In this document: piece after piece, positions 56,082 through 64,000 of the stretch
Layout: every line of letters starts with the position of its first letter
Position numbering within the stretch: the first letter of the stretch is position 1
Assembly (NCBI RefSeq): GCF_002849855.1
Contig: NZ_CP018616.1
Location: 1,116,001-1,180,000 of the forward strand
Length of the DNA stretch: 64,000 bases
DNA from: Vibrio azureus
Lineage (GTDB): Bacteria; Pseudomonadota; Gammaproteobacteria; Enterobacterales; Vibrionaceae
Reading direction: 5' to 3'
Made by a program: the position numbers and the translations under genes
The notes under the pieces: generated by a model
What the model was told of the DNA's origin: nothing
What the model saw: the letters and a program-made list of their open reading frames with translations, nothing else
The model's database searches: none

Positions 56082-56156
56082 TATCCCAAAGTAACCTCAA
56101 GATGCTGTTTTCAGCGACCTCGAGCTGAATCAAGTATCTTGAGGTTACTTGGGTAT
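56082..56156. repeat. Palindromic intergenic repeat, 75-bp form (copy 14)
   Basis: TATCCCAAAGTAACCTCAAGATGC ... CAAGTATCTTGAGGTTACTTGGGTATA, with ACCTCGAGCTGAATCA in the middle; arms are about 24 bp with two or three mismatches. It starts 4 nt after the tfoY stop. Confidence 0.85.
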
Positions 56157-56188
56157 AGAATGAGCTATTGTAGATGTTACGCGGTAGT

Positions 56189-56737
56189 TTAGAACTTAAA
56201 ACGTGTGGTAAACATCAATTGGTTATCGTAAAAATCGTTGATTCTTGCTTCGGCACCAATTGAAAATAGTTCTGTAGAGTGGAAACGAGCATAGACAGAA
56301 GCAATCCAGCTATCATCATTATCGAGGGAGACATACCCGCCTTTGCCGCCAACTTCAAGTTGTGGACCAAGCCATTGACGTACACCTAGGTTTAATTCCA
56401 TACCAGCATCGGTATCGCTGGAACTTGAAGGTTTCGCCACTCTTAAAAGCATGGCACCAGTGAGGTCTGCCCAGTTATTAATAGGAGAATGAAATCCAAA
56501 GCCAGCTGCAGCGTCAAAATCGCCGTCAAGTTCAGAATCAACACGAGCAAGCATATGTGCATTAGGGTGAATTGATGAACTGAAGCCAGCACCAAAGGTG
56601 AAAGGGCTAGCCCCAATCCTAGCTTCTGCATAGTCATAGCTAAAGTTACTCGCAGTTGCAGGCGTATTATAATCGTTGGAGGCAAGAGTTTGCTGAGATG
56701 CCAACAATAGGATTGTAGCTAATAATGTTTTACGCAT
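56189..56737 (-). CDS. Putative outer-membrane beta-barrel protein
   Basis: A 182-residue exported protein with signal peptide to about residue 19 (ends TLA/SN). The body alternates hydrophobic and polar residues in beta-strand fashion (ARIGASPFTFGAGFSSSI, AMLLRVAKP, ELNLGVRQWLGPQLEVGGKGGYVSL) and ends in Phe (RFKF), as for outer-membrane barrels. Families such as opacity-like porins are possible. It is monocistronic with an AT-rich leader containing a short hairpin. No certain function. Confidence 0.75.
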   Translation of the reverse strand: MRKTLLATILLLASQQTLASNDYNTPATASNFSYDYAEARIGASPFTFGAGFSSSIHPNAHMLARVDSELDGDFDAAAGFGFHSPINNWADLTGAMLLRVAKPSSSSDTDAGMELNLGVRQWLGPQLEVGGKGGYVSLDNDDSWIASVYARFHSTELFSIGAEARINDFYDNQLMFTTRFKF

Positions 56738-57136
56738 AATTACCGGTAAGCCTTATTGTGAAATTCCATATCTCCAAATCTTTACTTGGAGGGTTAATGA
56801 TGTACCCAAAGTGTGAGCTTTTCCACTGTCAGTTGGGTGTACCCTATAATAATCAAAACTAGGGCTAACAACCAACAAAATGTGCCTTTTGGTGATAATT
56901 TTATCAAAGTCTTGGGGCTAGGGTTAGCCTTTGCTCATAAAGACGGATAAATGTAAGTTGCTAGTCGCACAATCTCCTAATCAAATTATCCCCATTCGTA
57001 GTCATAAAGTCTGTGAGCTGGGATCAAATTACTTTCTTAGTATTATCTCTGACCGACCCTGAGCATACCTTCACAAACCATGTTTTATCCTTGGTAGGTT
57101 TGGGGTAGACTGAGAAAAACATAAAAAAGTGATGAT
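56738..57136. other. Divergent intergenic region, barrel / DUF945
   Basis: Contains CTCCAA/TTGGAG hairpin at 56772-56790 and an imperfect GTACCCAA ... TTGGGTGTAC inverted pair (56802-56842) that may be an old repeat. No gene seen. Confidence 0.4.
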
Positions 57137-58402
57137 ATGGAAAACTATAAAAAATTAGGTGCTATCGGTGGCGCGATTTCCCTTGCGTTGTGCTGGCCAC
57201 TTGCCGTTGGGCAAATTGGACAATCCATTATTGAAAGTGGCATTGCTGAAATCAACTCTGATGAGATAAAAGCAGAGATCGTCAGTTATGACCGTGGTTA
57301 CCTTTCCTCTGTTGTACTGACACGTTACACGGTGATTGACGCTGAAATAAAATCCCAATTAGAAAATGAAGGCATACCCACCTCCTATGATGTACAAAGT
57401 GATTTAACCCATGGATTGACCAGTTTGACGGCAGATTCTGAGCTAATGGGTGAAAATTTCATTGCCATAACAATGAACAGCACGACACAGCTTAATGGAA
57501 ACACGACCTTCAGCTTGAATTTGGATCGTTGGAATCACCACAATCAGTCTAAGGGAACGACAGTCTCATCAAGCCCAATCATTATGAATGGGGAAGCCAC
57601 AATCCTTGGTGATATCACTTATCAATTAGACTTACCTTCTATACAAATAGATTTTAATAACGGTGAAGAGATTCATCTAAGTGGTTTGACAGGGCAAGGC
57701 AAAGGTAAAAAGACCGATGGTTATTGGCTAGGAAACCAAAGTTTTTCGTTACAAAAGCTTGAAGCTCTAGATACGCAGCAGGCCCCTACCTTTATCTTGG
57801 AAAATGCACAGTACAGCGCTAAAAGTGTATTAAATGAAACGGGAGATAAGATAGATTCCAGTTTGTTGTTAGATGCTAAACATGTGACTGAAAGTAACGG
57901 GAACGTGATTGAAAACTTTGCCTTTGATATGGCTATCAATGGTATTGACCGCTCTGAACTTGCAAATATCACGTCGATCTATCAACGTTCAGACGATATC
58001 AATAAACAAGAAACTCAAGCGTTACTTTCTAGCCTCGACTCACTTGTTAATCAAGGTTTAGAACTCAATGTCAATGATTTTTCCTTTACATTGAATGGTT
58101 CAAAAACACACAGTCAATGGTTACTCAAAGCGCTCCCCGGTGTGAAAAGCGTTACACAAGATCCGATTCAGCTACTTTCGATGATAACAGGCTCTATAAA
58201 CACGTACGTTGCTTCAGGGCTGACTCAGTCTAATCCGATGCTTAAAGAAGGGGTTGATAACCTTATTGCGATGGATCTTGTTGAAGAGCGAGAGGGTGGC
58301 TATCAACTTAATGCGCGAATCTCAGAAGGGAATCTAACACTCGATAATGGTAAGGAATTACCTTTGGTTAGCTTGTTGTTTTCCGCGATGAGAGGGCAAT
58401 AA
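57137..58402 (+). CDS. DUF945 (YdgA) family protein
   Basis: A 421-residue protein with an N-terminal hydrophobic anchor (residues about 8-25) and the DUF945/YdgA body. The family is inner-membrane associated with a periplasmic part and unknown function; YdgA is reported to affect motility in E. coli. Motifs are AEIVSYDRGYLSS and LTHGLTSL near the N-terminus. The ATG follows a weak AAAGTGATGAT. It is alone, followed at 10 nt by a repeat. Confidence 0.83.
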   Translation: MENYKKLGAIGGAISLALCWPLAVGQIGQSIIESGIAEINSDEIKAEIVSYDRGYLSSVVLTRYTVIDAEIKSQLENEGIPTSYDVQSDLTHGLTSLTADSELMGENFIAITMNSTTQLNGNTTFSLNLDRWNHHNQSKGTTVSSSPIIMNGEATILGDITYQLDLPSIQIDFNNGEEIHLSGLTGQGKGKKTDGYWLGNQSFSLQKLEALDTQQAPTFILENAQYSAKSVLNETGDKIDSSLLLDAKHVTESNGNVIENFAFDMAINGIDRSELANITSIYQRSDDINKQETQALLSSLDSLVNQGLELNVNDFSFTLNGSKTHSQWLLKALPGVKSVTQDPIQLLSMITGSINTYVASGLTQSNPMLKEGVDNLIAMDLVEEREGGYQLNARISEGNLTLDNGKELPLVSLLFSAMRGQ

Positions 58403-58412
58403 AAATAATACA

Positions 58413-58466
58413 TATACCCAAGTGACACGCTCCCAAAGGGCGAGTGATCTCAAGGTGCTTGGGTAT
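58413..58466. repeat. Palindromic intergenic repeat, 53-bp form (copy 15)
   Basis: TATACCCAAGTGACACGCTCCCAAAGGGCGAGTGATCTCAAGGTGCTTGGGTAT as three contiguous parts; the centre CGCTCCCAAAGGGCGAG is an inner hairpin that also occurs in the 53836 copy. It starts 10 nt after the DUF945 stop. Confidence 0.85.
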
Positions 58467-58519
58467 GTTTGACTTAACGACTTATATTACTTATTTACTC
58501 AGCAGGAGCAATGTGGATC

Positions 58520-59614
58520 ATGGAACAAAATACGGCGCAAGTCTTTAACTTTAGTGCAGGACCTGCAGGGTTACCCAAAGCGGTGATGCAGCAAGCTCAA
58601 AAAGAGTTGATCAACTGGCAAGATTTGGGCACTTCGGTCATGGAGATCAGCCACCGCAGCAAAGCCTTTATTAAAGTAGCTGTCGATGCAGAACAAGATC
58701 TCCGCGATCTACTCAGTATTCCTGATAACTATAAAGTACTTTTTTGCCAAGGAGGTGCGAGAGCCCAATTCGCAGCCGTGCCACTCAATCTGTTAGGAGA
58801 TGCACCAACAGCCACTTATATTGATGGTGGATATTGGGCTGAAAGTGCGGTAACCGAAGCAAAGAAATATTGCGAACCTGATGTATTTAACGCTAAAACA
58901 ACCATTGATGGGAAAATGGCTGTTTTGCCAGCTTCTGAGTGGAAAGTCTCTGCAGATGCTGCCTATGTTCACTTCTGTCCTAATGAAACCATCGATGGTA
59001 TCGAGATTAATGATCTGCCTGTAACGGACAAACCTATTGTTGCTGATATGTCATCAACCATTTTGTCGCGAGAGTTAGACGTATCAAAGTACGGTGTCAT
59101 TTATGCAGGGGCACAGAAAAATATTGGCCCAGCAGGTATCGCGATTGTGATTGTTCGTGAAGATCTGCTTGGTCTTGCGAAAAAAGTCTTACCAAGTATT
59201 CTCGACTATACCGTCTTGGCAGAAAAAGAATCAATGTTTAACACGCCTCCTACTTTTGCGTGGTATCTATCCGGTCTTGTGTTTAAATGGCTCAAGGCGC
59301 AAGGTGGCGTGAAAGCGATTGAACAATGTAACCGAGAGAAAGCAAAACTGCTTTATGACTTTATTGATCAATCTGATTTTTATCGCAATGATGTTCACCA
59401 TGAAAACCGCTCACTGATGAATGTCCCATTTCAACTAGCGATGCCTGAACTTGATAGCACATTCTTAGAACTCGCTGATGCAAGAGGTTTGAAGGCACTT
59501 AAAGGCCACCGCGCTGTTGGTGGAATGCGTGCGTCAATCTATAACGCCATGCCACTTGAAGGGGTTCAAGCTTTGGTTGATTTCATGCGTGACTTTGAAC
59601 TGCAATATCAATAA
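58520..59614 (+). CDS. serC: Phosphoserine transaminase SerC
   Basis: SerC (364 aa) makes 3-phosphoserine in serine and vitamin B6 biosynthesis. The start [15 protein letters not shown], the PLP Lys in [14 protein letters not shown], and [17 protein letters not shown] near the end are typical. An ATG at 58511 is too close to the AGGAG ribosome site, so the one at 58520 (11 nt away) is preferred. It is alone and followed by a terminator. Confidence 0.95.
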   Translation: MEQNTAQVFNFSAGPAGLPKAVMQQAQKELINWQDLGTSVMEISHRSKAFIKVAVDAEQDLRDLLSIPDNYKVLFCQGGARAQFAAVPLNLLGDAPTATYIDGGYWAESAVTEAKKYCEPDVFNAKTTIDGKMAVLPASEWKVSADAAYVHFCPNETIDGIEINDLPVTDKPIVADMSSTILSRELDVSKYGVIYAGAQKNIGPAGIAIVIVREDLLGLAKKVLPSILDYTVLAEKESMFNTPPTFAWYLSGLVFKWLKAQGGVKAIEQCNREKAKLLYDFIDQSDFYRNDVHHENRSLMNVPFQLAMPELDSTFLELADARGLKALKGHRAVGGMRASIYNAMPLEGVQALVDFMRDFELQYQ

Positions 59615-59625
59615 CCTTTCTTTTT

Positions 59626-59654
59626 AAGCGTCGCATTTGCGGCGCTTTTTATTT
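59626..59654 (+). terminator. Terminator of serC
   Basis: AAGCGTCGC-ATTT-GCGGCGCTT with one G-T pair, followed by TTTATTTT. Confidence 0.88.
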
Positions 59655-59940
59655 TCTACCACATGCTCTCTCACACCATAACGAACAGAACCAAATCCGA
59701 TCGTTGAATAACGTCTTTTCATTTACTATCTTTGTTGCATATTAGATTGGATGAGAACGTTGTGGTGAAACACATTCTTTCTTTAAAGATGCTTGCCTTC
59801 CTCTTTTCTAAGTTAGCAACAAGTTGCGCTTGGAATAAGGTCGAGCATATTGTGATATTAGTTATCAAACCTCAGCTTGATACAAGGCAGCTTTTGCTAA
59901 CTCGATCTCAGTACTTGAAGAGAGATAGGATCGCTGTTTC
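59655..59940. other. Intergenic region before the diguanylate cyclase
   Basis: Should contain the GGDEF gene promoter. A 70-codon frame at 59732-59944 overlaps that start but has no credible protein features and is not listed as a gene. Confidence 0.4.
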
Positions 59941-61905
59941 ATGATCAGCTTGCGAAGTGTTTTAACTTTTTTCATTGTTTTATGCTCTTTGCTGCCTGCC
60001 TATTGGGTTGGGACAAGCATGATTCAGACTCATCAAGCTGATTTAATGGAGCAAAAGAAAAGAAAATTAGAGAATGCCAATCAAGGTATTAAAAATTCAG
60101 TTGCAGAAGATCTCTCTTTTATTGCTAACTTAACAAGTTGGTATTCCAAAGATCGTTTGTTAGTGCAGGCAATGGAAAATAGATTGTTATCTAGTGCTGT
60201 TTGGCAAATGTTAGCGAGCTTTGAAGGATTGGCAACCGACGTCAGTTCAGTATATGTCCTAGATAAAAACTGGCAGCCTATGTTTGAGACGAATGGTTCG
60301 ATTTATCACATAGAAAACAGCCGCTTTTTGCAGAAGGTGAAAAAGAAAAAATCTGTTTATCAAGAAGGGAAAATACTTCATACCTCATACTTTAATGAAG
60401 GGTTGGTCAGTAATGGTGGGCAGAGTGGTATTGCTTTAGTCAGCCCACTCCTCCCTCTTATGCCATCAACAGGTACAAACTATGAATCTCAGGGGTACCT
60501 TGTTGTGTTGGTTGCATACAAAAACTTGGTTCAGCTTTCACAACGCTTTTTATATAAACAAGAATCACTCAGTTTTCACTATGGAAATTTAAGCCCAATA
60601 AGAGGTAATGAAACCAAGATTGTCAGTGATATTACCGTTAAAAATCGTAGCTTTATTGAACCTTTACAAGTCACCATGGTGTTGAATTTCTCTAATTATC
60701 TCAGGAATCAAGAGTTAGTTCAGTCGAAACATCACTTGAACAACTTTATCGTTGCCACACTGGTTATTACTTTGTGTATTGCTGTCTTAATCAGTCAGTG
60801 GTTAACGCAACCGATTCGTAAGATGGAATTGGTTGTGCGCAGCTTTGAGCATAATCAACCACAGAAGTTGAACCCTAAGCGATTTAAGTTTAAAGAGTTC
60901 GAGAGGCTAATGGATTTACTTGATTCCCTATGGCTTAGGTTGACGATTCATATGGATGAACTCGAAGTGCGTAACCGAGATCTGTATCAAGCCAATCAGC
61001 AGGTTCAACGCAGTAATGCACAACTGGCGGATTTTAATCAAGAGCTTGAACGGAGAGTTGCTGAACAGATGGCAGAGGTTCGTGCAAATTTATCTCGTGA
61101 AGAAGCACATAAAATAAAATTAATGAGCCTGATTAACTTTACTACAGGCCAAGCTGGGGTCGGGTATCACGCAATTCCGGAAATGATAAACTTAGGTCTT
61201 GAGCGCTTACTCCCGGGTACGGGTATGCATTTCAGTTTTCACAAGCAGTCCAGTTCTAAGGTGAAAACCATGTATGCTTCGAATGGGGGAGTGCTTGGTT
61301 ATTTCGATTATGGCAATTATGTCATGAATGAAGAAGAACAAATTCTGCTTGAGCTTTTTAAAAAGCAACTTTATTCATGGCTGGAATTAGAGGATTTTGC
61401 TCGGCGAGATACATTAACTTGCTGCTTTAATCGCAAGGCTTTTGATGAAGATTACAAAGCAGCCTGCCAAGAAATAGTGAAAGGCAATTGGGGTATGATG
61501 GCAATCATAGTGATTGATCTCAATGGCCTCAAAGTACTCAATGATAATTATGGCCATGACCGAGGTGATGTGCTGATTGAACGGGCAACAAAAATCATTA
61601 AATCGGTCCTAAAGGAAGGCTTTGTATTGTATCGAATTGGTGGGGATGAATTTGCAATTATTGCCAGAGAGTTGGATACACTCACTTTAGTTTCAGTGAT
61701 TGAAAAACTTGAGAGTGCGCAAAACAATAAATGGGTAGAGTTTTCTGGTAATACTCGATACCCGATTAAATTTTCAGTCGGTGGCGCATCAAGTGAGTGG
61801 GTACCATTGGATAATTTATTCTCTGTTGCTGATGAAGCAATGTATGAAAAGAAAAGGGAGTATTACTCAGCCACTTCTCAGGATCAAGGCGTTGTTTGTG
61901 ACTAA
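59941..61905 (+). CDS. Membrane diguanylate cyclase (GGDEF)
   Basis: A 654-residue membrane protein. A first membrane helix (about residues 5-25), a periplasmic sensor region of about 240 residues, a second helix (about 263-285, NFIVATLVITLCIAVLISQW), a HAMP-like and coiled-coil linker (about 290-385), then a GGDEF domain. The active site reads YRIGGDEFAII, and metal/substrate residues are in IVIDLNGLKVLNDNYGHDRGD. The usual inhibition site RxxD five residues before GGDEF is not there (KEGF instead), so the enzyme may escape product inhibition. No EAL domain. Confidence 0.9.
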   Translation: MISLRSVLTFFIVLCSLLPAYWVGTSMIQTHQADLMEQKKRKLENANQGIKNSVAEDLSFIANLTSWYSKDRLLVQAMENRLLSSAVWQMLASFEGLATDVSSVYVLDKNWQPMFETNGSIYHIENSRFLQKVKKKKSVYQEGKILHTSYFNEGLVSNGGQSGIALVSPLLPLMPSTGTNYESQGYLVVLVAYKNLVQLSQRFLYKQESLSFHYGNLSPIRGNETKIVSDITVKNRSFIEPLQVTMVLNFSNYLRNQELVQSKHHLNNFIVATLVITLCIAVLISQWLTQPIRKMELVVRSFEHNQPQKLNPKRFKFKEFERLMDLLDSLWLRLTIHMDELEVRNRDLYQANQQVQRSNAQLADFNQELERRVAEQMAEVRANLSREEAHKIKLMSLINFTTGQAGVGYHAIPEMINLGLERLLPGTGMHFSFHKQSSSKVKTMYASNGGVLGYFDYGNYVMNEEEQILLELFKKQLYSWLELEDFARRDTLTCCFNRKAFDEDYKAACQEIVKGNWGMMAIIVIDLNGLKVLNDNYGHDRGDVLIERATKIIKSVLKEGFVLYRIGGDEFAIIARELDTLTLVSVIEKLESAQNNKWVEFSGNTRYPIKFSVGGASSEWVPLDNLFSVADEAMYEKKREYYSATSQDQGVVCD

Positions 61906-61910
61906 ACACC

Positions 61911-62081
61911 TTGTTTATCTGGCTTGAAGACTTTTTGTGGTTTGCGCAATCCAATGGCCCACACGCGAAAAGCGCCGCGATGGCCGAAGCGATTGCCCAT
62001 GCAGTGATAGATGAAATCACGCAAAATGCTCAGGTCACAGTTGATGCTGGGAGTTCTGCAGGTAGCTATCAAATAGAATGA
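61911..62081 (+). pseudogene. Remnant of a gene (56 codons), possibly phage-derived
   Basis: An open frame just after the GGDEF gene: WLEDFLWFAQSNGPHAKSAA, then MAEAIAHAVIDEITQNAQV, and a polar tail ending SYQIE before TGA. It is richer in GC than its surroundings, has no proper start codon or ribosome site, and ends shortly before a terminator (62107). It looks like the 3' end of a truncated gene; the style recalls small tailed-phage structural or baseplate genes, but this is only an impression. Confidence 0.4.
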
Positions 62082-62106
62082 TCACCACAGCTTAAAAAAA
62101 TGATGT

Positions 62107-62134
62107 AAAGCACCCAAGTCGGGTGCTTTGTTGT
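62107..62134 (+). terminator. Terminator after the gene remnant
   Basis: AAAGCACCC-AAGTC-GGGTGCTTT followed by GTTGT. Stem of 9 bp; T-run short. It would end transcription from the remnant's operon. Confidence 0.75.
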
Positions 62135-62372
62135 AAGTGCAACATTATCTTACAATTAGTTTAATGGTATGTAGATGAGGTATTGATCTGGCTCATTAAA
62201 TTATTTTAATAAAATCTGTATAAGTGTGAGTTGATAATGATTGAATATAATTTATCAATATCTTGTCGATTTATACTTATGGTTTGATTGTTATTTCATT
62301 TAGTAGAAATTATTACAAGTGAATACGATTATTCTTCTTTGATTTTGGTTGATTTCTAAAGTTGATTTATTA
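62135..62372. other. AT-rich upstream region of the kinase gene
   Basis: Very AT-rich, without repeat, hairpin or promoter that I can name. It marks a composition change from the conserved chromosome to the accessory pair that follows. Confidence 0.4.
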
Positions 62373-63173
62373 ATGGAAAATAAAATAGTTAATGAGTTAA
62401 ATGGCTATAAAATATTAGTTTTAAATAAACTAGGTTCTGGGGGCTTTGGCATGGTCCATAAGGTTTTTGCATATGGAAACTGTGAGCCATTAACAAAGAT
62501 CTGTGCTCGAAAAATATATTCTCCATCTGGAAGCAATAATGATAGTGAAATAAAGGAAATAGCTGGATTAGAGCAGAGATTTGTTCAAGAAGCGACTATA
62601 CAATATAAGCTAAGCCAAGAAAATTCAAAGTACATAGCACCGATAATTCACTTAGAATTAGATAAAAACCCACCATTCTTTTTCATGAAACTAGCAAAGG
62701 GTAACCTAGAGGACATGATTCAAAAGGGGATGGATGAAAAGTTAAAAAAGAAGGCAGTACTTGATATATTGCATGCCGTGAAATTCATACATGAAAACCG
62801 ATATGTTCATAGAGATCTTAAACCTGCCAATATTCTATATTATGCTGACTTTACGTTTAAAATTACCGATTTTGGCTTAGTTAAAGACTTGAAAGAGGAT
62901 AGAGCCACTTATCAAACTGACATTAGAATAAGTAAAATGGGAAGTGGTCGCTATGTAGATCCCGATGTTGTTAATAATAAAGAGAAATTTAATTTTCAAA
63001 GTGACATATACTCTATTGGTATGGTTATATTGGATATATATGGCGGAAAGGAAGCGCCTAGCTCTATTAAAAATATTACTGAAAAATGTACGAAACACTT
63101 TCAGTCAGACCGATATAATAATATTGATGAATTACTTGAAGATTTCAATTTGACAATAAATGAAATAGGGTAA
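62373..63173 (+). CDS. Serine/threonine protein kinase (Hanks type)
   Basis: A 266-residue cytoplasmic kinase consisting of little more than the catalytic domain. All key parts are visible: Gly-loop LGSGGFGMVHKV, the Lys in ARKIYSP, catalytic loop YVHRDLKPANILYY, DFG in KITDFGLVKD, and SDIYSIGMVILDIYGG. There is no membrane helix or PASTA domain. The ATG at 62373 is chosen; the frame is open eight codons earlier but has no ribosome site. The next gene is a PP2C phosphatase 6 nt on, so they form a pair. AT-rich, unlike the genes before 62 kb. Confidence 0.88.
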   Translation: MENKIVNELNGYKILVLNKLGSGGFGMVHKVFAYGNCEPLTKICARKIYSPSGSNNDSEIKEIAGLEQRFVQEATIQYKLSQENSKYIAPIIHLELDKNPPFFFMKLAKGNLEDMIQKGMDEKLKKKAVLDILHAVKFIHENRYVHRDLKPANILYYADFTFKITDFGLVKDLKEDRATYQTDIRISKMGSGRYVDPDVVNNKEKFNFQSDIYSIGMVILDIYGGKEAPSSIKNITEKCTKHFQSDRYNNIDELLEDFNLTINEIG

Positions 63174-63179
63174 AATTAA

Positions 63180-63923
63180 ATGATTCAGTTACTAGAAGTA
63201 AGTAGTTTTAGCTATTCAAAGCCAATGAAGGTTGAAAATGAAGATTTTCTCTTACAGCCTATATACGATAGTCAATGTAATTTAGTTTTTGCGATAGCTG
63301 ATGGTGTAGGGTCTATAGCTGGTGCGAGCAGCGCATCTAAAAGTGCAATCAAATCAGTCGAGAAGAGTGTAAGTGAAGGTAGTTTTTCAACTCAATCCGC
63401 CTTTAATTTAGCAAAGAAAAATATTAATGAGTTATCATTAATAGACAGCAACTTAGCTACGGCGGCTACAACACTAACAACTGTATATGTAACAAGTAAA
63501 CAGATTATTATTGGACATGCAGGTGACTGTAGGGTTTATATAAAGAAAGGTAATAAATTAAAGCAGTTGACTAGAGATCACACTCGATACCAAGAAATGA
63601 TAGAAGAAGGTGAGCATCCAGTCAAAAAAATTAATGAAAGAAAAGAAAGGTTATCCAGTGTTATAACAAAGGCATTATCATCTCAAATTGAATTAGACTA
63701 TGAAATTACAGTGGTAAAAATAGATGAATTTATTGAAGATGGAACGCTGCTATTATCTATCATGTCTGATGGTGCTTATGATTATTGGCATCATAGGCCA
63801 AGGTTCTCGGATCTAACAATGTCAACACCCTCTGCATTTATAAATAGTTTGCGGAAAAGAATTGAACGAAGAGGGCCAAAAGATGATTACACCTGCATGA
63901 ATGTTAAAGTTGAAATCAAATAA
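63180..63923 (+). CDS. PP2C-family serine/threonine phosphatase
   Basis: A 247-residue PP2C (PPM) phosphatase. Metal-binding Asp residues occur in FAIADGVGS (about residue 40), HAGDCRVYIKKGNKLKQLT, LLSIMSDGAYDYW, and PKDDYTCMNVKV near the C-terminus. It is expected to reverse phosphorylation by the kinase directly upstream. The start follows the kinase stop by 6 nt. Such kinase/phosphatase pairs occur in type VI secretion clusters, TerY-type triads and some phage-defence islands. The rest of the locus is outside the window. Confidence 0.9.
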   Translation: MIQLLEVSSFSYSKPMKVENEDFLLQPIYDSQCNLVFAIADGVGSIAGASSASKSAIKSVEKSVSEGSFSTQSAFNLAKKNINELSLIDSNLATAATTLTTVYVTSKQIIIGHAGDCRVYIKKGNKLKQLTRDHTRYQEMIEEGEHPVKKINERKERLSSVITKALSSQIELDYEITVVKIDEFIEDGTLLLSIMSDGAYDYWHHRPRFSDLTMSTPSAFINSLRKRIERRGPKDDYTCMNVKVEIK

Positions 63924-64000
63924 GATTATTACAAATCGTTAGGGATGGTTGTCTTAATTAGTTCTGTTTTACTGGGCTGATTGAGGCGAGATAGCTCAAA

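Noticed and set aside
59732..59944. 70-codon frame before the diguanylate cyclase
   Set aside because: No ribosome site or recognisable features; its end overlaps the cyclase start by chance (ATGA).
1..64000. CRISPR array, insertion sequence or integron attC site
   Set aside because: No regularly spaced direct repeats with unique spacers, no transposase frame and no attC-like core sites were seen. The regular repeats found are palindromes or in-gene tandem units.

Overview
The window is chromosomal DNA from a gamma-proteobacterium, almost certainly a Vibrio. The evidence is gene content and order: cydABX-ybgE followed by ybgC-tolQRAB-pal-cpoB, the rplY/radD/rsuA/bcr block, HexR, PanP, FabV, a TfoX/TfoY-family protein and several families common in Vibrio. 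Base composition is moderately AT-rich throughout. The left edge cuts cydA. The right edge cuts into an AT-rich accessory cluster.

Layout. 1-2.5 kb: cytochrome bd oxidase operon. 2.7-8.0 kb: Tol-Pal envelope operon, then an unexplained, strongly structured RNA-like segment. 8.1-16.3 kb: a small hypothetical gene, a Tat-exported PhoX phosphatase with a Pho-box promoter, a DUF4865/LysR divergent pair, an acetyltransferase, a beta-propeller protein, an MFS carrier and a MarR regulator. 16.6-29.5 kb: BCCT transporter, META lipoprotein, DUF1289, rplY, a PhoPQ/CarRS-like two-component operon with a PepSY protein, radD, rsuA, bcr, DUF2913 and an epimerase/DUF2867 protein. 29.8-34.0 kb: three-gene operon of ABC ATPase, FtsX-like permease and AttH-like lipocalin. 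34.0-40.4 kb: nhaA with a leader ORF, a candidate small RNA, a PsrA-type regulator with its operator, fadE and fabV. 40.5-49.1 kb: ybjL, a 2048-residue repeat-rich surface protein and grxA. 49.3-61.9 kb: hexR, panP, lysO, an HDOD protein, tfoY, an outer-membrane protein, a DUF945 protein, serC and a diguanylate cyclase. 61.9-64 kb: a gene remnant, a terminator, then an AT-rich Ser/Thr kinase and PP2C phosphatase pair.

Two features run across the window. First, a family of palindromic repeats (core TATACCCAAG...CTTGGGTATA) occurs about fifteen times, mostly within 25 nt downstream of stop codons. In two genes the repeat itself supplies the stop codon. Second, the most unusual gene is the large surface protein. 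It has nine 72-residue repeats, calcium-type Asp repeats and a GlyGly-CTERM-like sorting signal that is not terminal: a second signal-like segment and an outer-membrane barrel-like domain follow it.

All calls come from reading the sequence and remembered family features. No database search was run.
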